Shown: positions 45,920 through 58,778 of the stretch, in pieces | How the letters are laid out: each line of letters begins with the position of its first letter | Position numbering within the stretch: the stretch's first letter is position 1 | From: Filobasidium wieringae | Taxonomy: Eukaryota; Basidiomycota; Tremellomycetes; Filobasidiales; Filobasidiaceae | Reading direction: 5' to 3' | Assembly (NCBI GenBank): GCA_001600055.1 | Contig: BCIV01000008.1 | Span: 890,384-954,383, forward strand | Length of the DNA stretch: 64,000 bases | Notes under the pieces: generated by a model | What the model saw: only the letters and a program-made list of their open reading frames with translations | Told to the model about the DNA's origin: nothing | The model's database searches: none | Program-made: the position numbers and the translations under genes

Positions 45920-47526
45920 CTACTTTCGCAAGAAGGGCCTTTCAGCTTGAGGGGTGATTCTAAGAGGAAAGATAGCTAGATCAGCTTCGAAACGACCAAA
46001 GAAGAACATGCCTCGGTCGTACCTGCTTCCGTGGCCTACAGAACAGAATTCATGAAGAGCAGATTCAATATCAAGCCTGGCTGGCAGATGGAGGTCAAAT
46101 TATGGTTACTTACGTCGTCCATCTTGGCTTGCATCAAAGTCAACAATGGCAGAGTGGGCTGTAATTCGATTATCCCATAAGACCACAGAACGAGGAGCCC
46201 ATTTGACCCGGACCTGGAAGTCGAGCCCTTTGGCAATGTGATCGCTGCGCAGGTCAACGGCATCGTCAACACCGCAACAACATACTACCTACAGTTGAAT
46301 CACTTACTAAAGAAGGTTCAAGATCGCTTCCGATTCTTCAACCTTGAGTCCAATAATCCTGGTAGTAAATTGCTTGTTCACGTACAGGGCCTTTTCACCA
46401 GTCACCGGATGAGTCCTGTAATACCGGAGGTTCATCAGTTGTCTAGCAAGCGATTAACCACAGGTCGTGACTTACCTGACGACGGGATGAATGTTCTCAA
46501 CCGGTTCCCGACGGACTGTACCGCCCCTATTCCCTCGCCTTGAGAAATTGGCCTGTTCGACTCCGGAATGTTCCGCTTGAAGAGTCTCCAGATAACTCCT
46601 GAAACTTGGACTAAGCCGTTTGTAGGCATCAACCTGGTTCACATAAGCAGTATCACCACCTGACTCAGGAGAGTCATACAGCCACAAGGTGGTTAGACCG
46701 GGAGGCTGTTCTTCGTAGGTGACATCAGAGTGCCAAGCCGAGGTAGTCAAGTTCTTGTCGAGCTCGTAGTTGAGGGTACCTTTGGCGTCCCGGTAAACCA
46801 GGTGGAAGTATGGGTAACCTTTGGGATGCCCGGAAGTAGGATGGATGTGTAATCGTCCAAAGAAACTGACGGTAGGTTCTTCGATCAGTCGTATGTGACG
46901 GTCATTGAACGCGTTCACTTACGACCCCCATTCCTCTAGCATCCATTCAGGCGACTGATCCTGGAAATCTTGCTCGCGAAAGACCTTTTGAAGAGAGGTG
47001 TCAGCACAGTGATATTCCTAAGCAACGGTCGAGACTCACCACCACTCCCTTCTCGGCGACGTATCTGGCGAGTTGCTGCTTTGCCCTGGCATCCAACTTG
47101 TGCAGCTGGATACCCTTGACTTCTGCTCCAAATCTGGGACTCAACTATTCTTAGCGACGACATCAGCATACTGAACGGTTCCCCGTCCCGAGTCCGACTA
47201 GTTCACGTACATCGTTGATCTGGGCCGAAGCGAGAAACTCCCTCGGGTTATCGTGCTTCAAGGCCTCTAGACCTGGGTCATGATGCTCGAAAGGCTCAAG
47301 CGGTCCGTATTTCACGTCGTCGAATGTTGGTAGCGCCCATTCGTATGCTATAGAATCCGTGTATCAGTATCAAGCATCTCGAATTCTGATCGGAAGTCTT
47401 GTTCATACGATAAGTAGATTCCTGAGAACCAGCTTCACCAGAGTGCTCGCTTTCCGGTCTGAGGCGCAGCGTCTGAAAAGACCCGGGAAGTGTCGCGGTT
47501 TCAGCGTGAGTTACAGTTGTCGACAT
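45920..47526 (-). CDS. TauD/TfdA family 2-oxoglutarate-dependent sulfonate dioxygenase
   Basis: Fe(II)/2-oxoglutarate dioxygenase of the taurine/sulfonate type (yeast Jlp1 relatives), which oxidises alkyl sulfonates to release sulfite. Several exons from ATG 47526: [71 protein letters not shown], then [21 protein letters not shown] with the HxD iron ligands. [18 protein letters not shown] follows, then the distal His and 2-oxoglutarate Arg in [14 protein letters not shown]...[13 protein letters not shown]. The gene ends [13 protein letters not shown] palindrome GACTATATAGTC (47599-47610) containing a TATA box lies about 75 bp upstream. It diverges from a DAL5-type permease, as expected for a sulfonate uptake and oxidation pair. 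Confidence 0.92.
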
Positions 47527-48150
47527 CTCTACAGGACTGAAGAATCTGGAAAGTGTAGAAACTGAACTTATTCATTTACCTGATCAAACATCGTCTGAGA
47601 CTATATAGTCAAAAGCCCCTATCGATCACTGCCTCGGAGATGCGCGAAAGAGATTGCGACATCGCTGATGGAACTTGCGAATCCGCCAAGCCGGCTTTCA
47701 CGCTAACGGACACCCTCACAAAGAAACTAGTTCATCATGAGCACATCAGCCTTCGATGGTCTCGAGGCCTCCACTTGTCGCTGCTATCTGTCGACTAGCG
47801 TGTGTGCGACCGGTCGATGGCATCATCTAATTTGAAACATCGATGGCGTCAACGCCTTCGGCGATGGCAACCGCGGACTTCTCGCGCGCGTTTCATCATG
47901 TCATCGCTTTCATCTTATCTTCTGATGATCGGGATCCGGGACACTATTACTCATTCCTACAGGCCGTTCAACTTCGCCAATTTCATTTATTTCGACGCCA
48001 AGACTACAACGGCGCAACAAAGAGAAAAGTCGACTCGAATTCCAAGCGCAGAATCGTGCACCGTTGTCTACATAACCGTTCTCAAGTTGCTTGCCAGATA
48101 CGAGCGGAGAGTGATGACGCCTCTTAAACAGTACGGGAATACTGAGCAAC
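47527..48150. promoter_or_regulatory. Divergent promoter between the sulfonate dioxygenase and a DAL5-type permease
   Basis: 624 bases between two outward-facing genes. GACTATATAGTC at 47599-47610 is a perfect 12-bp palindrome serving as the dioxygenase TATA box. The element found at 30936-30987 is not repeated here as far as I can see. Confidence 0.5.
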
Positions 48151-51013
48151 ATGACCGGGCCACATCTCAACCGTTCACCTTCATCCGAAATTCTCGAGTC
48201 CAAGGATGGGCTTTCAAGTCCGCCATCGTCCACCCCTTCCACTTACGATGAGAAGATCTTACCGGACATCCCATCGTTAGCGGACAGAGAAGCTACCGCT
48301 GGTGGAGGGTTTGGCAGGTTTATCTTGAACTTGTTCACAAGATCGCATCGGAATAAGATATACGATCTAGATGCTGTGAGTTCAAGGCAGCGCAATCGTC
48401 AATAGCCCGACTGAGCGCAACACTTGCCTCCAGGTGGCGACTCAACCTTCTGTATTCGATACTTCTCAAGCCATTCATTACGCTCCAAGCGAGACTTACG
48501 AAAATCACGAGTATTTTGATTCCCTGTTCCGTTGGAGCTGGAGAGAGGAGAGAACGGTAACGAGGAAGATCGACTTTAAAGTTTTCGTGAGTGGCTCCTT
48601 AAAGAGATGTCTTGTCTCATTATTGAGATATCCCTCTCTTGCAGGCTTGGATGGCGCTTATGTTTGTGAGTCTAACGATACGGGCAATCATTTTTGGTAG
48701 TCTAATATGAAGCGCGTGAATGAATAGTTGAGTTTGAATATCAATCGATACAACATGACGAACGCGACAGCGGATAACTTTCTGAAAGATCTCGGTATGT
48801 GACTCTGCTATATTTGTTCAGGCTTCCACTTATTTCTCTTCGTCGACAGGCCTGACCCAATCCGACTATAATATCGGTAACACTATCTATCGAGCTTCTT
48901 TCTTGTTTGCCGAATTGCCGTCGCAATTGATCAGCAAGCGCTTAGGGCCAGATCGATGTGAGTTCAACGTTTTTGTTCCTCTACGCTTTTCAAGCTGAAA
49001 ATCTTCGCTTCACAGGGTTGCCTATCCAGCTGTCCATCGCGTCAATCATTGCCGCCAGTCAGTTTTGGTTATCGGGAAGGGCTAGCTTCTTCGCAACAAG
49101 AGTCCTGATCGCGCTGTTCCAAGGGGGTTTTATCCCGGAGTGAGCTAGACACCGCCGCATTTGTTTTCCAGTCTGTCACTGATCTCTCTTATTTGCGCAG
49201 TACGATCCTGTCAGTCCCTGCCATCGTTTGACTCGCATAGAAGAGTGCTCATTGCGTTCCTACGGACAGTTATCTTTCTTATTTTTACACTAAGCATGAA
49301 TTGCCAGTCCGATTAGGATTCTTTTGGGTTAGTCTATTCTAGTCAGAAGGATTATCGTGCTCCCGCTCATGAAACGCGTCGGTACCGCATCCAGGTTATG
49401 AATTATCTCAGCAACGTCATCACGGTAGGTAACGCCCATCGAGAAACGGAGCTGCTGGTACTGAGCATATGATTAAACCGTATTTCAGGGCTTTTTGGCA
49501 GTCGGTATACTCGAGATGCGCGGTGTGGCCGGTCATGCGGGTTGGCGGTGGATGTTTTTGCTCGAGGGTCTAGCTACTCTCGTCATCGCGCTCGCATCCT
49601 TCTTCATGATGCCACCCGGTCCTTCTCAAACGAAGGCGCGGTGGAGGAAACAAGGTTACTTCACCGATAATGAAGTCAAGATAGTTGTCAACAAGAGTAT
49701 GTTAACGCTCTTGATCTATTATCAACTGGGCTTTGCTTATTTGACGCTCTGGATAGTTTTACGCGATGATCCGGGCAAGAGCTCAATGGTATGTTCCGAC
49801 TTTGATGCAGAAGCGAAGTCGCAAGATCTGAATATCAGTCTGTTACAATATAGCACAATCGAGAAGGTCTTCCAATGAAGAAGATCGTGAAGTCCCTCGC
49901 CGATTACGACATGTACCCGCTCTACTTGATTGGTCTCCTATTCGGACTTGGAGGATATCCTATCTCCAACTATTTCCAACTCAGTATGAGAGATCTTCAC
50001 TTTGGTACCCTCATGTCGAACTTGCTTTCCATCCCTCACTCGGTACTCTCTATGGTCAACGTAAGTCGAAGCCTTATGTATCATTGTATCAAACATCTCA
50101 CGAAGATTCCGTCTCCAGTTGGTTGTCATCACTATCGTATCAGAGCTAATCGATAGTAGAGCTCTCGTAGCGATGTGAGTAGAGCTGTATCGCCCTGAGG
50201 TACAAGGGTCGATGACTTACTGTCTATGTTGATGATGTAGTGTCGAGGACATCTGGATGCTACCTTGTTATGTAGCCTTGGTCACTCTGCCTGATCCGAT
50301 TTCAGGGTGGCAGTACTTTTCCGTCGCCACTGTCCTGTTAGGTTTCCCCTAGTAAGTGCTTGGGATTCGTTTCTGTAGAACGGGGATAATCTTGTTGATA
50401 TAATCTGCTGCGCCATAGCGTACATGCCATTCAGGTCGCTTGGACTAGCCGTAACAGCGGAAATGTGGAAAACAGGACCGTATCTGCCTCGTGAGCTTCG
50501 CCTGTTTTTGCAACCAGTCATGAGCATACGGAGACTCATCGAATGCTGCTCAGGCTCTATAATATGGCCGTACAGCTTTCAGCTATTATCGGGGCCAATT
50601 TGTATCAAAAATCGGATGCTCCTAGGTATCCCAAGGCAAACGCTGCGATCTTGGCCATCTTAGCGTTCAACGTGGTATGTCGAAGTCGGTTCATCTTCTG
50701 GCAAGTCGTTTGCTGATGTCTTGAAAACGTACTGCAGGCGATCCTCTATCCCGGCACTAGATTCTATTACAAGTGGAGAAATGCAAAGCGGGCTGCTATC
50801 TGGGACCACATGACTTCTGAGGAGAAGAGCGTGTACCTGAGAACGACATCGGATGAGGGTAACAAGAGGTTTGTCATCGGATCATCTCTGATCGACGGCT
50901 TCGATGAAACTGATTCGCTGCATATAGATTGGATTTCCGGTTTGCGTATTGATCAGAAGCTTCAGAAGTCATTTGAAATGGATCGAGAGGAACTTTACAT
51001 AGAATCTATATAG
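48151..51013 (+). CDS. DAL5-family anion transporter (MFS), beside the TauD gene
   Basis: A plasma-membrane transporter of the DAL5/Fen2/Seo1-like group, with many short introns. Signature order: long Ser/Pro-rich cytosolic N-terminus, then [67 protein letters not shown] and [60 protein letters not shown] and [24 protein letters not shown] follow. Near the end [23 protein letters not shown] and [17 protein letters not shown] are characteristic. The tail is long and charged. Divergence from the sulfonate dioxygenase suggests a sulfonate substrate, but the family also moves allantoate, pantothenate and vitamin H. ATG 48151 opens the first coding exon. Confidence 0.85.
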
Positions 51014-51354
51014 TAGTGTCAGCGCGTCATCGTCCAGTCCTGTCTCAATGCTTGATCCACGACACGGTGCCATACAGATAATTGGACAGGATATGCCTTG
51101 TTATTATTGATGAGGCTGTTCGAGTGCGACCTGCGGCGTTCTGTCCTTGATGTCGTCAAAGGCGGAAGTATTTCGGTTATAACGCTTCTAACGTTCGGGC
51201 GAGATCTTCACCTCGGCATTATTCACGACCTCTGTTCTGGCTTTTATATCGTTCAAACAATTTCGAGCTCGTGCATCGTCAATCTAGACGACCGTCTCAT
51301 CATGTAACGCATGTAACGACAATACACCACTCTATATACCTCTCACCAGTAGCA
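51014..51354. other. Intergenic between two transporter genes
   Basis: 341 bases. A TCTATATACC just before the next ATG (51331-51340) is TATA-like but very close to the start, so it may be part of the leader. Confidence 0.45.
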
Positions 51355-53336
51355 ATGTCTACTCTCACCGTACACAAGACTACGACCCGTCCATCCATAG
51401 ATGCGATCGAACTAAGAGATCGACGTCCATTACCGTCAGATGAGCCACAAACTGCGACTCCGAGCTTGGCTGATGATGTCAGGAGTTATGCTACTACCGA
51501 TGAAGATGGATACTTAGATGGAGGTTTCGGTTGGGTGATAGTTGGCTGTGAGCACATCAATCTGTTGAGGGTTACCCAGATATATCGGAATTAATTCATC
51601 TTTTATAGGTACGTTCACAATCGCCTTCCATTGCCTTGGATTGCTGTATGCGTGGGGAGTCATCCAGGCTGAACTCAACAACAGAGGTCTAGCAAGTCCC
51701 CAACTATTGAGTGTGATCGGTGGTCTTGATGCGTTTTTTACCGCTGCCATATGCCTACCGGTAAGTCAGACCGATTTCAGAGCCTGAACCAGACTTACCG
51801 TTGCTCAATCCCGGTCAGACATCGTTTGCTATCAGAAAATACGGACCTCGTCTAGTTGGTCTAGTAGGAGTCAGCTGTCTAGGGTTATCCTTCATTGCAG
51901 CTTCTTTCGCGACTAAAAGCTTGGGTGGGATGATCGCACTTCAGGGATGTTGTGTAGGAATCGCCAATGGTGCATTGTTCATGGTAAGTACAGACCTTCT
52001 CGATCTTTTGATTCCGCTAATCATTCGGTCGGATGGTCGTTCAGACGGTCTACCCACTTGTGTCCCAATTCTTTATGCGCAAAAGAGGTCTCGCAACCGG
52101 GATCACTTCCTGCGGAGGTGGAATTGGGGGTGCAGTCTGGAGTGTAGTTATCGAAAAGTTGATCGCTAGCGTGGGGTTACCCTGGGCTTATCGAGTTATC
52201 GGTCAGTCCAATCGATTCTTGCAGCTACAAGACTTGTCGTTATTGACATTCAGTCTGGATCCTCGAACAGGTCTATCGACCCTCATATTGTGTCTTCCAG
52301 CAGCATATACCCTCCGTGCAGGAGTTCAGCCTAGACCAGCGCCTTTACTTACAGGAGGCAATGTTACGGCTACAGTCGAGAAAAGTATTTTCAAATCCAG
52401 CATGTACCTTCGAGTGGTATTGTGCTGTGTGATCGTCAGTTGGCCATTCTTCATTCCGCCATTCTACCTACCCCAATATGGTGAGTGGTTTGAAGTTCAG
52501 TCAGCGATGGACTTAATTGATTGATCCCCTTGTGCCAGCCGTTTCGATCGGAATGACGGCCAGTCAAGGGGCACTTTTCTCGGCTTTGTACAACATTTCG
52601 TCAGGGATAGGAAGAATAGGATTCGGTTATCTGGCTGATCGACTTGTGGGAGTAGGTCACCAAGTGAATGGAAAGCGGTATTCCCTAGGACTGATGATTG
52701 CGTGTCCAGAACCTCACCTCTTGGATCATAGCCATGCTTTCCATTCTACTGAGTAGCTTGACAGTATGGCCGTTCAGTGTAACATTCGCTAGTTTGGCAG
52801 GGTGAGCGCGATTGCTGGTGCTGCTTGACTTCCTATTATACTGACTGAGAGTACACTTATAGATTCTCTATCTGGTGTGGATTGGGATCCGGAGGATTTT
52901 TCTCGTTACAGGTAAAATCACTCGCGGAGAATACCCAATGGAATCATGCTAAAACTGTTTGTAAAGTCATCGATTGTCGGCCAAGTCGTCGGGAATCATA
53001 GGATCCACCAGGTCAGTCGTATCATCGACCATATCGAGGTTCTTTCACCAACGCTTCATCACACAGGCCATCGGATGGATCGAGATGTCGCAATCATTCG
53101 GAGTAAGGAAGCCTTTAGCTTTCGATACTGACTGTTATACTGACAAATCTCACCATTAGAGTCTCACAGGAACTCTTACAGCGGGTCTGCTTCTCGACAA
53201 ATTTGGTGGCACACAAGCCGGAGCCGACCCCTACAAGCCAACCATGTATATCGTGGGAGGTAGTACTGCCGTGGCGTGCTTGCTAGCTTGTTCTGTCCGG
53301 TTGAGCTATACAAAAAAGTTCTTTACCAAGGCTTGA
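51355..53336 (+). CDS. Monocarboxylate-transporter-like MFS protein
   Basis: Fungal member of the SLC16/MCT-like MFS group (Mch/Esbp6 type), probably transporting organic acids or riboflavin-like compounds. It starts MSTLTVHKTTTRPS with a charged N-terminus, then DGGFGWVIVGC, the conserved entry to helix 1. Next come FHCLGLLYAWGVIQAEL, ICLPTSFAIRKYGPRLVGLVG, CVGIANGALFM, YPLVSQFFMRKRGLATGITSCGGGIGG, SSMYLRVVLCCVIVSWPFFIPPFYLPQY and GALFSALYNISSGIGRIGFGYLADR. The end has QSFGSLTGTLTAGLLLDKFGG and a cytosolic KKFFTKA. At least seven short introns. Same direction as the DAL5-type gene before it. Substrate not readable. Confidence 0.85.
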
Positions 53337-54197
53337 ATGCTTAGGCGTTGATGGAATCATGCCGTTGATCGAGTTCTACTATCTACTTGGCGGAGACTTG
53401 CGATCGGAACCAACTGGACGTGCCTGTTGCCGGCCGTTCCCACAGAATCGTATTCATGACATCCCATTGAACCAGTGCTCCGCAAGAAGGAAGACTGCAC
53501 AGTCCATCCATGGTACCAGAAGGGATTGCTGGCATCAGAGTCTAGTAGTACAGTACAAGAGCGTGTAACCGAGATCATAAAGTTGCGGGTAAGAACAACC
53601 GATTCGTATGCAAGAATGATTTTGATGTCCGCCTACAGCCTGCGTATTTGCCGCCCGTGGCTGGTCAAGCGACGCGAGTGTCAAGGGTATCTTCTTGGGG
53701 CCCAGAGTCTGGTGACCCAAGCCGAGCATCCGATTCTCAATAGCAACACACTGCTTGTTCAAGTGTACAAGTACAAACAGCGGAGATACTGATCTTGATG
53801 TTGTCCGTGCGTAAGATCTGTATTATATGCGAATCTGCGTAATATACGGTGACAGGTGTGCACATGACTAATGGGTAACACCACTCGAAAGCTCACAACT
53901 GGCCTTGTTGCGGACAGCGAGATTGTGCTGCTTGCTCAGGGCTCTAACAAGCAAAGCAAACAAGCCGTCAGCTATGAAGATAGACTGAACCCCTCAAGGT
54001 CGTCTGTCCTCGAGCGTCCAATCTATCAAAGAGAAATAAGCTTTCAACAATCCTGATGATGCACATCGTTTACTCACACACATGACAGCCCTTGCTCGGT
54101 CTCGTTCAAGCTTGTAGTGAAGCGGGGTCTGCGCTGAGTCCAGCCGACGGTGAAATATTATTTCATCAAGCGGGCGGTGGGACCGACTAAGAACCGA
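53337..54197. other. Intergenic, convergent, no gene
   Basis: 861 bases between the monocarboxylate-type transporter and the HPP-family gene. Frames of 60-105 codons on both strands show no family features or splice support. Confidence 0.5.
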
Positions 54198-55510
54198 TCA
54201 TCGCCCTCCTCTTGCCATTGTGGTCCTTCCCCTTTCCTCATTTTGCTCAAATGGTTCTACCTCATCATCCATCTCTTCCACAACCTCACCCAGCATGGTG
54301 TCGAAATTCGATCTGCCTTCTTCTGCTTCCATCTCTACTTCGTTCAGGCGTTGATCGGAAGGCGGAAGGGGCGGTTGGATAAATGAACGGGTACCGTGGA
54401 ACCAATAGTGGGGATATCTTCTTCTGCCGACATTCTGAGCATCAATATCGATTGGGATGAGTTTCAGTGTTGAGAAGAAAAAAGAGGAATGGGAAATAAC
54501 GAACGTTGATGATCAAAGCCCAGCCCAACATCAACAGCGAAGATATGATGACGATATATATGTATCGCCAGGACATCAACACCACTGAGGGTTGAGTTGC
54601 TGCTATGAGTGCTGTAGCCCCTCCTCTACAGACAACGCTTGTCAGGTTAAACTGGAAATAACGGTCGAATGATGAAGATTGCTTACGGAGGATGAACCGT
54701 CCCCGTCATTTGCATCACAAGTAAAGCTACGCCCATAGAGATAGCACCCGAGATCCAAACCAGTTGGTTGAGCTCTCCTAGCTTTGTCGTTTCGTCCAAC
54801 TGATAATTGTTTGACAGGCGGAATAGTTTGGTTACGCAAACGGCTGAGAGAGCACTGATGACTTGTCCTCCGAAAACGTGTCTAGGTTGAGCGAGAGGAG
54901 ATTCGATCGTTCCGAAACAGAGGACTGCGCCTGCTCCGAATGATGCGATGATCAAGGGGATACCTTCCCCTGAGAATGCGGTAGACATGACTAGTTCGAT
55001 GAGGATGATGCTGACGATTGCGCCCAAAGTGGAGAGGAGCCATACTTCGTATTTGAGTGAGATGTGGTTCAGCCATGAGAAAGGGGGAAAGGGAAGGGGA
55101 GGAAACGGAGATGAACCTGAAGGATCTCGATACCCGGTGAATCGTTGTAGTATGCGAGGTAGACGAATCCGGACATCAGATGCGGGTAGCCATTTTCGAG
55201 CAGTTGTATAGCTCGAAACTGGTGATTGCTCTCCGTTTAGCTTGTGTGTGGGCTCTTCTGTTCTACCTGAGAAACGATTACGACTTGCATCTCGTATTGA
55301 GCCTAACAATCTGGTTCTGGACGTAGCCCGATCTTGACTAAGACTGAGGTGGTCTGCCCTGCTGATGGAAGAGGATCTACGTCCAGTATGGTTGACGTGC
55401 CATTCTTCTTCACGTCGGTCCCTCTGGCTCGATGTCGAACGTTCAGAGAAGGAGAGGCGGGACCTAGCTGGTTGAGCCGCTTGAGCGGGTACCCTTGGGC
55501 TGTATGACAT
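54198..55510 (-). CDS. HPP-family integral membrane protein
   Basis: HPP proteins have four membrane helices and a conserved His-Pro-Pro; bacterial and plant members have been linked to nitrite transport, the fungal role is unknown. Exons 55510-54687, 54625-54505 and 54434-54198 give 393 residues in phase. The Ser/Arg-rich N-terminal ~150 residues look disordered. Then come KYEVWLLSTLGAIVSIILIEL, GIPLIIASFGAGAVLCFGT, SPLAQPRHVFGGQVISALSAVCVTKLF and ISMGVALLVMQMTGTVHPPGGATALIAA, which holds the family motif. RYIYIVIISSLLMLGWALII ends the domain; NNVGRRRYPHYW and an acidic tail follow. Splicing across HPP|GGATAL is confirmed by phase. Confidence 0.92.
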
Positions 55511-56630
55511 GAGTCAAGAGAGCCTACATAAGTTCAAGGTGACGGGTGTGAACAAAAAAGTAGCATATCTTGCAATCCGTGCAGCGTGCTCGAGCCTGAG
55601 CCGCGTAATGGATGATCATGTAATATCAACTAACCCCCGACTACGTTTACTACTGCCTGCTAAGCTGCTACCCATGTAGCCACTTGCCTAGTAGCTACTA
55701 GCTACTACATATGTTCTTGCCAGACAGGGCATCATTTGGACTAGCCCAGTCATAGGCGTGCTCGCCTGAGAACATCTGTCCAACACGACTCGATGCTTTG
55801 CCCGATACCTTCGTAGTTCGGGGTCGCATAAGCTTGACTATACTACTGCTACCAATCACTAATTGGCCCAGCTGTGCGCATCTAGATGTCAGCCTCCCAC
55901 CAAGTTGATTTGTGCTGACTCTACTCTCCGCTTTGCCAGCCATGTATTCTCCGCTTTGTCAGCCATGCTAGCTCATCGACCACTGGTGGCACACAAGCGG
56001 AGCTCGCTAGCCGTCCTCGAGAAGAGCGATGTCGGTATCAGCTATCAGTCAAGATAGACTTGAAAGGTAATAGGAATACATGAATAGCAAGATCAATAGA
56101 ATAGGTGTTGGAAACTCGATCCGAAAATTCAAAGATGGAGGGCTGTGGAAATGTGCAAGAATGGTGGCTCAACACGAAACGGTCACTATGGTCTGGGGTT
56201 TGATATGTCTCGTGTTCAAGTTTCAGATCCGAGAGGTGGGAACGATCTGAGGAAGAGACGGCATTCTACTGATCAGAGTGCCTCCGTCGCTTCTTAGCGT
56301 CCTTTCCAAGGTACCCCCGGGGTAGTAGGACCGACAATTGGGACCGCAATACCCAACTCGGTCGGACTACCATCGACTGTACCCCCGCTGTTTGTACTGC
56401 CGTTCGGAAGGGATCTTTTCGACGAGCACGACCAGTCATATGGGGCTCCGAGGGTCCCCGCGCAAGTCAGAGACTACCCTACAACGTCCGCCTATGCTCC
56501 GATACTTGTCCGCGAGGCGTCTTTAGGACCAGATATATAGGGGTTGTGAAGGTGGCCATGATCTGGACTTTACGCTGCAATTTGCGAATACACCACTTCA
56601 TATAACATCTTTCGAGTATCGGACGACAAC
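55511..56630. other. Intergenic with short tandem repeats and a TATA box
   Basis: A 20-base unit TCTCCGCTTTGCCAGCCATG is repeated at 55925-55944 and 55948-55967. An AGCTAC-rich patch lies at 55660-55710. GATATATAG at 56532-56540 is a TATA candidate about 95 bases before the glycoside hydrolase start. No gene supported. Confidence 0.5.
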
Positions 56631-58148
56631 ATGAAACTTCAACATACAATCTACGCCTCTACGTTGGCTGCTCTGGCGATCAGCCCCCTAGCGCTTGGAC
56701 TGCCCACCGATTCTGCCGACCTTTTGAAACGAGCGACTGACACGACCAGCATCTCGCTCAACACCTGCTCCGGATCGCCTCAACTATTTGCTCAGGGCAT
56801 ACTCTATGGCCTCGGCGTTGATCCTAATACGCCTCCCCAATTCTACATGGACGATCTGAAGATCAACTACGAGGCAGCTGGTGGCGCCCAGACTAGCAAG
56901 TCGCCAGGTGGTTATGCCGTCAACATGACCGACTACAATTATCGATTCAGCACATCTGTCACCGCATGGAAACGCATCAGGTAAAGTGAACACAACGGTC
57001 AGACCACAAATCACACTGACTTTCGCCATCCTCACAATAGGGCCCGCAACGGAGTCTTTGCTCTCAAAATCGCCGACCTCTGGGGTGCCGATGAGACCAC
57101 AGGAAACAACTTCCCCTTCCCTGGTGATAACGGTGATTGGTCGAAGTGGACTTCTTTCCTCCAGCAAATCGTGTCCGATCTTAAGAGTCACGGAATGGCT
57201 AACGCTTATACCACTCAACTCGAATGCTGGAACGAGCCAGACATCAATTTCGGCGGCCGTCCGCAATCACAGTTCAATGAGGCATTTGTTCGTTGCACCA
57301 AGGCTTTCCGGACAGCATTCCCTAAAAGCGGCACTTTCCTCCCTGTTAACGGCCCTGCGACTGCTAGTCGGCCCGATCCATCCAACACCTGGTGGCAAAA
57401 CTTTGCGTCATATCTTCAGAACAACGGGGGTACTGCAGTCCAACCTGATGTTTGGACATGGCATCTCGAGGAGAATAACAGCAATGATCCCGTTTACTGC
57501 TCTCAGTATCTTAACTCATGGCTGCCTGGCTACGGTCTTAACAATGGTATCGGCTATCAGGTTTCGGAATACTCGATCCGGTCCCAGCAGGTTCCATCGT
57601 GGCAGGCTTGGTTCAAGGCGCGTTTCGAGAGGGTCAAATTCAATGGGTAAGTGGCGCTCTCTGTGGATTTCCGAGACCCTAGCTGAAGTTCTCTTTCCAG
57701 ACTGCGTGGTAATTGGGCCTCGGGCTCTCAGCTCAACGACCTCATGGCACAGCTTCTTATTAAGAATTCCGATGGATCATACTCTACGACCGGCGACTAT
57801 CAGGTCTGGAAATACTACGCTGACATGGTAAATGCGCCGTGCCAGACAACGGCTGGGAATTCTGTGGATTCCTATGCCACCGCTACTTCAGGCAATGCAA
57901 CCGCTCTCATTGGGAGCCAGGGGTACACCGGGACCGTGAACGTTGTCTTTAACAATATCAACTCCCAGTTCGGCTCTCCAACTCAGCTCAAAGGGACTGT
58001 GATCCGAATCCCTTACAATAACGGTGCAGCCGTCACATCTTGGACCACAACTCAGACGCTCACTGTTCCCGTGAACAGTAACTCTGCGACTGTAACGTTC
58101 AACGCCGATAACGCGAACGATGGATGGGCTGTTAGGCTCACGCTCTGA
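56631..58148 (+). CDS. Secreted clan GH-A glycoside hydrolase (GH39-like)
   Basis: Extracellular polysaccharide or glycoside hydrolase. Exons 56631-56980, 57041-57646 and 57701-58148 give 467 residues in phase. Signal peptide MKLQHTIYASTLAALAISPLALG, then a LLKR dibasic site. The barrel carries LFAQGILYGLGVD, QFYMDDLKINYEAAGGAQ and GVFALKIADLWGADE. QLECWNEPDINF gives the GH-A acid/base Glu after Asn, and GIGYQVSEYSIRS gives the nucleophile Glu. The last ~110 residues are Thr/Ser/Asn-rich and beta-like (GTVNVVFNNINSQFGSP...WAVRLTL), probably the usual accessory beta domain. Family assignment within GH-A is from pattern only; GH39 or a related fungal family is likely. Confidence 0.75.
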
Positions 58149-58778
58149 GCGGTCTGTGGCGAAATTCGAAGGCGAAGAAACACCCAACCAGATTGTCTCC
58201 AATAAGACACGGTGCAACGATGTTGCCCCATAATCATTGTTTTCGATACGATACAGGATATGTTGTCACTGTAAATATGAAAGTCAAGTCAAGCAAGATA
58301 CAATTCTATTGTTGAACACTGATACCGTGCTGTTCCCATGCAATCATTTGAAGCACGTAAATGTGATAATTAGAGTCAGGTGGAAGTGAGTACCGTCAGG
58401 CTGCGGTCAAATGTCCAGACAAACCATCGCGTTGATAGGTAAGCTAAGCTGAACCGAGCGGGAGCAAACCATACCCGTCGATCTATACTCTTGTTTTCAG
58501 CAGGAGGCATGAGATTTTGAGACCATAAATGTCTCGCACGCAAATCTTAAATACTACATCTCGGACGCAGACCTTGAGCACCTTCAACCGACGGTGATAA
58601 CTTAGATTTACTGCTGTGCTTCAGCGCTTCGGACCCGTTCAACAGGGAAGATCGGACGAGCTGAGGTTCAGCTTTGAACCGCCAATCCGAAGTCTAAGAC
58701 TGGATCAAGCTCAGTCGTTCAGCAAATACCAGCTGATCAAATGAATATGTCGAAGTCAGCGATGGCTCAACGCGACTA
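58149..58778. other. Intergenic, convergent
   Basis: 630 bases between the glycoside hydrolase and the secreted hydrophobic protein gene. Nothing recognised. Confidence 0.5.
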
